Positions 58,455 to 64,000 of a stretch of DNA of 64,000 nt are shown here, in pieces. Source of the stretch: Peptoniphilus rachelemmaiella (GTDB lineage Bacteria; Bacillota; Clostridia; Tissierellales; Peptoniphilaceae). The position numbers and the translations under genes are program-made. The stretch is from the NCBI RefSeq assembly GCF_943169845.1, contig NZ_CALPBW010000010.1, positions 16,009-80,008 of the forward strand, given 5' to 3'. How positions within the stretch are numbered: the first letter of the stretch is position 1; every line of letters starts with the position of its first letter. The notes beneath the pieces are model-generated. The model did no database searches, was not told the origin of the DNA, and saw only the letters and a list, made by a program, of their open reading frames with translations.

Positions 58455-59846
58455 CTATACCTCCTCCATATGAATAACATCATCACAGCAGTATTCAATA
58501 AATTCGCTGTCGTGCGTTACTGTGATTATTGTTCTTCCTTCTTTTTTTAATCGATTCAAAATTTGGGCAACAGCATTCATCTGCAGGCAATCTAATCCGC
58601 TCGTCGGCTCATCTAAAAGAAGAATTGGCAATTTTGATGCAATGGCACATGCCAAGGCGAGCCTCTGCTTTTGCCCCCCGGAAAGCGACATTGGGTGTCT
58701 GTCATAAAAAGCTTCGAGCCCGACATCGGAAAGAGTTTTTTTTGCTTCCTCCTCTTTTTCCCTTGGCTGACTAATCAAAACCTCATCAAGAACTGATTCC
58801 GTAAAAAGTTGATGATTAACATCTTGCATAACCATAAATATTTTGCCAACACGTTTTTTACAAGTATAAGGTACCCCATCCACAAACATGATGCCGCTAT
58901 TTTTTCGTATACCACATATGCATTCCAAAAATGTGGTTTTCCCTGCACCATTCGTACCAATAATAGCAGTCACTTTACCTTTTGGGATTTTCATTTCTTT
59001 GATAGAGAAAACCTTACGTTTTTTATCATGTGAGTAGTTAAAATCTTTAAGTAAGATATAATCATCTGAATTTGTATTAGTTCTGACAAGACTTGTTGGT
59101 GCTACCCTTTTGAGAGAACGCATCCCAAATTGTTTTGTATCATCTTCTGTAAAACAGTTAACTTCATTCTTTGCAATTTCTTTCTTAAAAGTACCATTTT
59201 CCAGAATGATTACCTTATCTACCAAATCCCAAACATAGTTGATACGATGCTCCGCAATCAGAATCGTTTTTCCAGCGTTTTTCCAACATATAATCAGTTC
59301 TCGAAGATTTTCCGCTGCCTCGTAATCTAAATTTGCTGAAGGTTCATCAAGTAGAATAATGCTCGGTGCAAGAACATTTATTGATGCACAGGCAATTTTT
59401 TGCTTTTCACCACCAGAAAGTTCAAAAATATTCCGATCCATCAGCGGCTCAATATGAAAATCCCTTACAGTTCTGCTAATACGATTCAATATTTCTTGCT
59501 CTGGGAATGCAAGATTTTCCAAACCGAATGCAAGTTCACTGGTAGTATCAACATTAAAAAATTGTGAACGCGGATTTTGAAAAACTGTACCAATCATTCC
59601 AGCATTATCTTCAATTCTACCTTTTTGTATATCTTTATTATCTATATATATGTCACCTTCGATTTTCCCACTATAAAACTCTGGTATTAACCCGTTCAAC
59701 AACCTCAAAAGAGTGGATTTCCCGCATCCGGAAGGCCCTGTTATAAGGACGCACTCTCCATCTTTCACAGTCAAAGAAAGGTTACTAATGCTCTTCATTT
59801 CCGGTGTCGCATCATAGGAGAAACCGACGTTATTAAACTCAATCAT
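58455..59846 (-). CDS. Fused double EcfA ATPase (AraC cassette)
   Basis: A 463-residue protein with two ABC domains, matching 20336-21733. First half: GPSGCGKST near 37, LSGGEKQKIACAS, LLDEPSANLD. Second half: GTNGAGKTT near 292, [25 protein letters not shown] choose ATG at 59846, which overlaps the T-gene stop in an ATGA and starts MIEFNNVGFSYD at the first beta strand; the longer frame upstream lies within the T gene. Confidence 0.92.
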   Translation of the reverse strand: MIEFNNVGFSYDATPEMKSISNLSLTVKDGECVLITGPSGCGKSTLLRLLNGLIPEFYSGKIEGDIYIDNKDIQKGRIEDNAGMIGTVFQNPRSQFFNVDTTSELAFGLENLAFPEQEILNRISRTVRDFHIEPLMDRNIFELSGGEKQKIACASINVLAPSIILLDEPSANLDYEAAENLRELIICWKNAGKTILIAEHRINYVWDLVDKVIILENGTFKKEIAKNEVNCFTEDDTKQFGMRSLKRVAPTSLVRTNTNSDDYILLKDFNYSHDKKRKVFSIKEMKIPKGKVTAIIGTNGAGKTTFLECICGIRKNSGIMFVDGVPYTCKKRVGKIFMVMQDVNHQLFTESVLDEVLISQPREKEEEAKKTLSDVGLEAFYDRHPMSLSGGQKQRLALACAIASKLPILLLDEPTSGLDCLQMNAVAQILNRLKKEGRTIITVTHDSEFIEYCCDDVIHMEEV

Positions 59847-60568
59847 GCCAATACCCCCGAAAGCCAATAAATCAATGTTGACGCAATAAACAGAAAAATT
59901 ACATAATCCACCCATCCTAATCCAATTTGACAAATGTTTGTCCGTTTTTTTTGTTTTCCAAGACCTCTTGTAAGTGCTGAAGCCGACAATTCTTCACCTA
60001 TCTTCGCCACACATGTAATAATGGGTACGATTCGGTATTCCAACATTTTCTCGACTTTCCCTCCGCCGAATCGGATTCCTCGCATTTTCATGGCTGCGCG
60101 GATTGAATCATTTTCCTCACGAATGGTTGGAAAAAGGCGAAACATGACACACATAGGAATTGTTAGTGCATCTGGCATATGTAATCTCTCCATTGTTGCC
60201 TTAAACTCGCTAACAGTAGTTGTATTGATTACATATACGCCCATCATGTAGGCGGGAAGAAAGCGATTAACAACCATAATGATAATGAGTAAAATATTTG
60301 CCAATGCCCCCTTTGCATGTGGAAATACGACACACTCTAAAAAGTAAATTGTACTCAGAACAAGCAAGCCTATAACACAAGTTTTATATTTCTTTGCTGT
60401 AAGTAAGAGCAAGAAGGGAAGAAAGGCAAAGGCAACTCGGAACCAAAACAGTCTACTTCCCCCGGCTGTTGATAAAACAAGAACTGCTTCTACAAAAATA
60501 AGAAGCAGTTTTGTTCTGGGATCAAGCAGGCTCTTTTTTCTATGTGGTGTCCATGAAACTTCCATCAT
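59843..60568 (-). CDS. ECF transporter T component (AraC cassette)
   Basis: A 241-residue EcfT-type membrane protein. Hydrophobic segments in the first 130 residues are followed by the coupling motifs AMKMRGIRFGG near 165 and SALTRGLGKQKK near 205. The start overlaps the S gene by four bases (ATGATG). It is homologous to 19659-20348. Confidence 0.88.
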   Translation of the reverse strand: MMEVSWTPHRKKSLLDPRTKLLLIFVEAVLVLSTAGGSRLFWFRVAFAFLPFLLLLTAKKYKTCVIGLLVLSTIYFLECVVFPHAKGALANILLIIIMVVNRFLPAYMMGVYVINTTTVSEFKATMERLHMPDALTIPMCVMFRLFPTIREENDSIRAAMKMRGIRFGGGKVEKMLEYRIVPIITCVAKIGEELSASALTRGLGKQKKRTNICQIGLGWVDYVIFLFIASTLIYWLSGVLA

Positions 60569-61158
60569 GCAATGCCCGCCCTCTCAAAATGTTTTTTTAA
60601 CAGAGCTTTGCCGATAACACCTCCAATAATGCCACAGATAACAGTAGCAATTAGCAGAACAAAAAACATCCAGTTCGGAGTAAGCTTTACGACAGTATCG
60701 ATGTATTCCTGCCCATAGTTAGTTTTATCCGCAAAATAATTAGCCTTTTGTAAAAATAATGGCAGATAGTTTCCGCATGACCAAAGAGGAAATATTCCAG
60801 CTGTAAGAATGGCAGAACGCATACTCTTATACTCACCATTCCTATAAACCAGTTCTGCAATAATTCCAGTGACAATGGAAAAAGGAATAGGCATCCATGT
60901 CATACCCGTTACAAACATCATAATTCCCATAATAAGACTCATGATAAGAATCATACCGGGCTTTTTCACTTTCGTAAGGAAAAGCATAAACGGAATACCC
61001 CCAATGATCCCAATCATAGATGAAAGTAGTATAAGAAAAATCGGAATGAGTCCTGTCATGGCCAGCGCCATAACAATAACAAAATAGATTGCCGCATAGA
61101 TTCCGATATTGATAAAATCTCTACCATTTAGTTTGTTTCCTAATTCTTGTTTACTCAT
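60565..61158 (-). CDS. MptD/Trep_Strep family ECF S component (AraC cassette)
   Basis: A 197-residue membrane protein, first gene of the second cassette. It shares the family pattern with 19078-19659: an N-terminal DFINIGIYAAIYFVIVM segment, the GIIGGIPFMLFLTKVKKPG loop, GMTWMPIPFSIVTGIIAELV and an ALLKKHFERAGIA C-terminus. The cargo is unknown. A palindrome lies about 30 bases before the start. Confidence 0.88.
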   Translation of the reverse strand: MSKQELGNKLNGRDFINIGIYAAIYFVIVMALAMTGLIPIFLILLSSMIGIIGGIPFMLFLTKVKKPGMILIMSLIMGIMMFVTGMTWMPIPFSIVTGIIAELVYRNGEYKSMRSAILTAGIFPLWSCGNYLPLFLQKANYFADKTNYGQEYIDTVVKLTPNWMFFVLLIATVICGIIGGVIGKALLKKHFERAGIA

Positions 61159-61185
61159 AAAAGTTTAGTCCTTTCTATTTTTTTA

Positions 61186-61201
61186 GTTAGATTAAGCTAA
61201 C
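61186..61201. promoter_or_regulatory. Inverted repeat before the second cassette
   Basis: gttagattaagctaac has 5-bp arms and lies between a TATAAT-like box (61206-61211 on the minus strand) and the S gene. No good -35 box is seen, which fits a promoter needing an activator such as the AraC product. Confidence 0.45.
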
Positions 61202-61349
61202 ACAATTATAATAACTTGAAACGTTTTGTTTGCATATGCCATTTAGACATTATTATTCTGTTTAGTTTAGAAATTTCATATAATAACAAAATTGATCCAT
61301 GACAATGACTTTTACAAATATCTGCGGTATAATATAAAAAAAATTAAAA

Positions 61350-61460
61350 CTTGCTTAATGCTTGCTACCCTAATCATTCTTTTGTAGCAAGCACAGTAAG
61401 TGTACGGACACTTACGGAAAATTGACGAAGCAGCCCTTTGGGATTTGCTTCTTTTTTTAT
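61350..61460 (+). other. Probable origin of transfer (oriT) region
   Basis: The gap before mobC holds inverted repeats cttgctac/gtagcaag (61361-61396) and gtaagtg-tacgga-cacttac (61398-61417), then a hairpin gaagca..gccc/ggga..tgcttc with a T tract (61425-61460). Closely set inverted repeats directly upstream of mobC and a relaxase are typical of oriT. The nick site is not identified. Confidence 0.5.
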
Positions 61461-61523
61461 CAATTTTTAGCTTGTTAGGGAGAACCCTAAGACCCCAAAA
61501 CACATTCAAAGGAGGAGTTATTT

Positions 61524-61874
61524 ATGGCAAATAGAATAAGAAACGAAAGACTTGAAATTAAACTAACTGAAGAAGAAAAGGCTCTTTTTGAGGAGAAAAG
61601 AAAACTTTCAAAGTGTAGAAATATGAGCCTTTTCATCCGCAAATGTGTTTTAGAAAAGGAAATTTATCAAGTGGATTTAGAGCCTTTCAGAGATTTACAA
61701 GGCTTGCTTTCTAATGCAACAAACAATATCAATCAAATTGCAAAGCGAGTAAATTCAACAGGTGTAATCTACAAAGAGGACATCAGTGATATAAAAAAAG
61801 AAATTGAACATTTCTCAAAAGAGTTATGGCAAATTCATTCCCTGCTGCTTAACAGGACTTCCGGAGGTGATTAG
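61524..61874 (+). CDS. mobC: MobC family relaxosome accessory protein
   Basis: A 116-residue protein. The N-terminal NERLEIKLTEEEKALFEEKRKLSKC stretch followed by MSLFIRKCVLEKE fits a ribbon-helix-helix DNA-binding domain, and FRDLQGLLSNATNNINQIAKRVN is the MobC helix pattern. It binds near oriT and helps the relaxase. AAAGGAGGAGTTATTT precedes the ATG; the relaxase follows after five bases. Confidence 0.88.
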   Translation: MANRIRNERLEIKLTEEEKALFEEKRKLSKCRNMSLFIRKCVLEKEIYQVDLEPFRDLQGLLSNATNNINQIAKRVNSTGVIYKEDISDIKKEIEHFSKELWQIHSLLLNRTSGGD

Positions 61875-61879
61875 TTTTT

Positions 61880-63211
61880 ATGGCTATTACAAAAATACAT
61901 CCAATAAAATCGACTCTTCATCTTGCCATTGCTTATATTGTTAATGGAGATAAAACAGATGAACAGCTTTTAGTCAGCACTCATAAATGCCACGAATCAA
62001 CTGCTCACACTCAGTTTTTAAGGACACGAAATGACGCAGGAACAAAAGGAACCGTTCTTGCAAGACATCTCATTCAATCCTTTTTACCGGGAGAAACAAG
62101 TCCTGAAATGGCTCACCAGATCGGTATGGAGCTGTGTAAGAAGATACTCAAAGATGAGTACGAATTTGTCTTATCTACTCACGTAGATAAGGGACATATC
62201 CACAATCACATCATCTTCAATAATGTAAATATGGTAACGGGTAGGTGCTACCAGTCTAACAAGAAAAGCTACCACCAAATCCGTTATCAGAGCGATAAGT
62301 TATGCAAAGAAAATAACCTATCTGTCATTGACGAGTTTTACGAAAATTATAAGAAAAAATACAAGATTAACGGTAAATCTTGGTATGAGAATGAACAGGC
62401 AAAGCGTGGTACTTCTTGGAAAAGTAAACTTCAATTTGACATTGATAGAATAATAAAACAGTCAAAGGACTGGGACGAATTTTTAAAGAAGATGGCGGAT
62501 CTTGGCTATGAAATCAAATACGGTAAGCACATTGCTTTTAAGCCAAAAGATAAGGCGAGATTTACAAGGGCTAAAACAATCGGAGAAGATTATACCGAAG
62601 AAAGATTAAAAGAACGAATTGCAGAAAGAGAGTTTATCAAGACTCCTGCCGTCAAAAAACGCATCGGCAATGTTATTGACATGAACACCAATGCAAAGGT
62701 AAAGGAAAGCAAAGGCTACGAATATTGGGCAACCATACATAACCTTCATACAATGGCTGAGTCTGTTATTTATATCAGAGAACATGGCATTAAATCCGTT
62801 AAACAGCTTGACAAGTATATTCAAAAAGCAGCCGATGAAAGGCAAAATATACAGGAGAAAATCAAGGCTATTGATAAGGAAATGCAGAAGCTTTCTACCA
62901 CTATGGAGCAAGTTCATACCGTTAAAAAACACAGAGCGTGCTACAAGGAATATAAGGCTAATCCATCTGACAAGGCATTTTTTGAAGAGTACAAAGCTCA
63001 GATTACCCTATATGAAAATGCTCTCTCAGAGCTTAAAAAATCTTATTCCAAGCTCCCAAATTCAAAGGATATTTTAGCTGAGCTTGATAAATTACAAGAA
63101 AAAAAGAACACCCTTATGCAAGAGTATTCTTCCTCAAAATCCACTATGGACGAGCTTTACAAGATACGAAAAAATTACGGAATTTATATGGGGAAGGAGA
63201 TGGAGAGATAA
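61880..63211 (+). CDS. MobP-type relaxase/mobilization nuclease
   Basis: A 443-residue relaxase. The N-terminal domain has a candidate nicking tyrosine in HLAIAYIVNGDKT (residue 19) and the histidine motif HVDKGHIHNHIIFN at 101-114. The C-terminal half is rich in Lys/Glu coiled-coil (about 320-430). It should nick oriT and lead the strand into a recipient using a helper conjugation system. It ends 24 bases before the IS200 end. Confidence 0.92.
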   Translation: MAITKIHPIKSTLHLAIAYIVNGDKTDEQLLVSTHKCHESTAHTQFLRTRNDAGTKGTVLARHLIQSFLPGETSPEMAHQIGMELCKKILKDEYEFVLSTHVDKGHIHNHIIFNNVNMVTGRCYQSNKKSYHQIRYQSDKLCKENNLSVIDEFYENYKKKYKINGKSWYENEQAKRGTSWKSKLQFDIDRIIKQSKDWDEFLKKMADLGYEIKYGKHIAFKPKDKARFTRAKTIGEDYTEERLKERIAEREFIKTPAVKKRIGNVIDMNTNAKVKESKGYEYWATIHNLHTMAESVIYIREHGIKSVKQLDKYIQKAADERQNIQEKIKAIDKEMQKLSTTMEQVHTVKKHRACYKEYKANPSDKAFFEEYKAQITLYENALSELKKSYSKLPNSKDILAELDKLQEKKNTLMQEYSSSKSTMDELYKIRKNYGIYMGKEMER

Positions 63212-63234
63212 TTTCTATTTCCTCTTTTTCGCAA

Positions 63235-63925
63235 ATCAGAACCACCGGCTTAGCCGGTGGTTTGTTATGCCCCTATAAGGGGCTGTTACCGGCAGCACTC
63301 TCGTGCCCTGAATTTCTTCCTCTTGCAACCATTCCCCAGTTGGCGCTAAAGCGCCTGTTCTCATACTTTATTTGACCTGCTGACCCATAAACGGATCGAT
63401 GAATTCTTTCATGCTTATCTGATCCGCCATGTAGTCTTCTTCCAATTGGTTTTTGATGTATTCTTGAATTTTTTCGCATTTTTTCCCGCAGTATCGACGT
63501 AATATCCTCTACACCAGAAATGCCTATTTCCATATTTGTACTTCAGATTTGCGTGTCTATCAAAAATGATTAAGCTACTTTTTCCTTTTAAGTATCCCAT
63601 GATTTGAGATACACTATATTTCGGTGGAATCTCCAGCAGCATATGTATATGATCCGGGCAACATTCCGCTTCGATTATGTTTATTCCTTTTCTGTCGCAT
63701 AGGTCCCTTAATGTTTTTCCTATGTCTTGTTTCAATTTCCCGTATATAACCTGCCGCCTATATTTTGGCGCAAACACGATATGATACTTCCAATTCCAAC
63801 TTGTATGTGCTAAGCTGTTCTTATCCATATGGATACCTCCTTGATATTTTATTGCCGATATCACAATAATTTTGGTTCTATGTCAACCATTGGGGAGTCT
63901 AGTGAAAACTAGGCTCCTTTTTGTT
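63235..63925 (-). mobile_element. IS200/IS605-type insertion sequence (IS200 group)
   Basis: A single tnpA lies between two subterminal hairpins instead of inverted repeats: aaccaccggc/gccggtggtt (63240-63263) at the 3' end of tnpA and ggagtctagt/actaggctcc (63895-63918) at its 5' side. No tnpB is present. Exact cleavage sites cannot be set by eye. Confidence 0.8.
63368..63828 (-). pseudogene. tnpA: IS200-type transposase tnpA with C-terminal frameshift
   Basis: The Y1 HUH transposase reads MDKNSLAHTSWNWKYHIVFA with the HUH motif in CPDHIHMLLE (near 60) and the catalytic Tyr region FWCRGYYVDT (near 115). After GCG AAA AAA the frame needs one more A: the family ending (KIQEYIKNQLEEDYMADQIS ... 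FIDPFMGQQVK) is found in another frame down to the stop at 63368. The in-frame version stops at 63415. The lesion is in an A6 run (63469-63474), so slippage could restore some product. ATG at 63828 follows AAGGAGGTATCCAT. Confidence 0.8.
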
Positions 63926-64000
63926 TTCCTACACACCCTCACTCACTTATCTTTTGAACAAACGAAAAGCAGTTTCGTGCGGAAATGATGAAAGTTACGC

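Larger units (their letters stand above)
51002..64000. mobile_element. Probable integrative mobilizable element in ssrA (right end outside window)
   Basis: From the orphan tmRNA end rightwards the DNA is AT-rich and holds a Fic gene, an IS30-like remnant, a transporter cassette with AraC regulator and MATE pump, mobC, a relaxase and an IS200 copy. No integrase, coupling protein or type IV secretion gene is in view, so it may be a mobilizable rather than self-transmissible element, or these genes are beyond the edge. Confidence 0.6.

Noticed and set aside
1..64000. tRNA or rRNA genes
   Set aside because: Apart from the tmRNA 3' fragment I saw no cloverleaf with a complete GTTCGANTC arm and CCA end, and no rRNA sequence.

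Overview
The window reads as a mid-GC, anaerobic Firmicute. The gene content resembles Tissierellia/Peptoniphilaceae (my inference from class 1B PyrD plus PyrK, a murB-rapZ-yvcK-whiA-HPr block, many RNA-controlled amino-acid and vitamin transporters, and Firmicutes-type RNA switches; no 16S gene is present to confirm it). From 1 to about 51,000 the genes are dense and mostly GC-rich at third codon positions. From about 51,000 to the right edge the DNA is visibly AT-richer and carries mobilization functions.

Left chromosomal part. 1-725 is the start of a RarD-type permease. 785-4090 is a general ECF module (ecfA1-ecfA2-ecfT) with truA. 4104-4965 is a tryptophan transporter (TrpP) under a T-box leader with a TGG specifier. 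4974-5703 is a glutaredoxin-like gene plus thiW. 5783-12695 is a pyrimidine operon pyrB-pyrK-pyrD-carA-carB. Its CarA has lost all three glutaminase catalytic residues, so carbamoyl phosphate synthesis is probably ammonia-dependent. 12715-14772 holds a secreted protein gene and an AT-rich nuclease-fold membrane protein gene.

14836-21921 is a cassette of TetR, two exporter-fold ABC half-transporters, an MptD/Trep_Strep S component, EcfT and a fused double EcfA. It is bounded by perfect 24-bp direct repeats. Beyond it are a miniature IS3-like element and an unassigned structured RNA gene with its own promoter and terminator (21947-22165).

Central housekeeping part. 22211-28641 holds an RluA-type synthase, NAD kinase, a membrane J-domain protein with a small zincin, a NhaC-family transporter under a lysine riboswitch, ZupT, and FolT under a THF riboswitch. 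28806-38967 is the block murB-rapZ-yvcK-whiA-ptsH-dnaE-pfkA-pyk on the minus strand. 39044-43100 is a methionine T-box driving metN-metI and two tandem metQ genes. 43187-47038 holds a TIM-barrel protein, an AI-2E family protein, a zinc-ribbon/SH3 protein and an acyltransferase. 47118-50607 is serC-serA-DUF1015.

Right mobile part. At 51002 there is an orphan tmRNA 3' end next to a strong terminator, the signature of an element integrated in ssrA. From there on are a Fic protein, an IS30-like remnant, and a second ABC/ECF cassette on the minus strand (S-T-AA-AraC-ABC-ABC, then MATE). After these come a probable oriT, mobC, a MobP-type relaxase and an IS200 copy with a frameshift. The element runs off the right edge.

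The best candidate for an undescribed system is the six-gene unit that occurs twice here, once with TetR and once with AraC. It pairs a heterodimeric exporter-fold (YbtP/YbtQ-like) transporter with a complete stand-alone ECF importer and has no extracellular binding protein.
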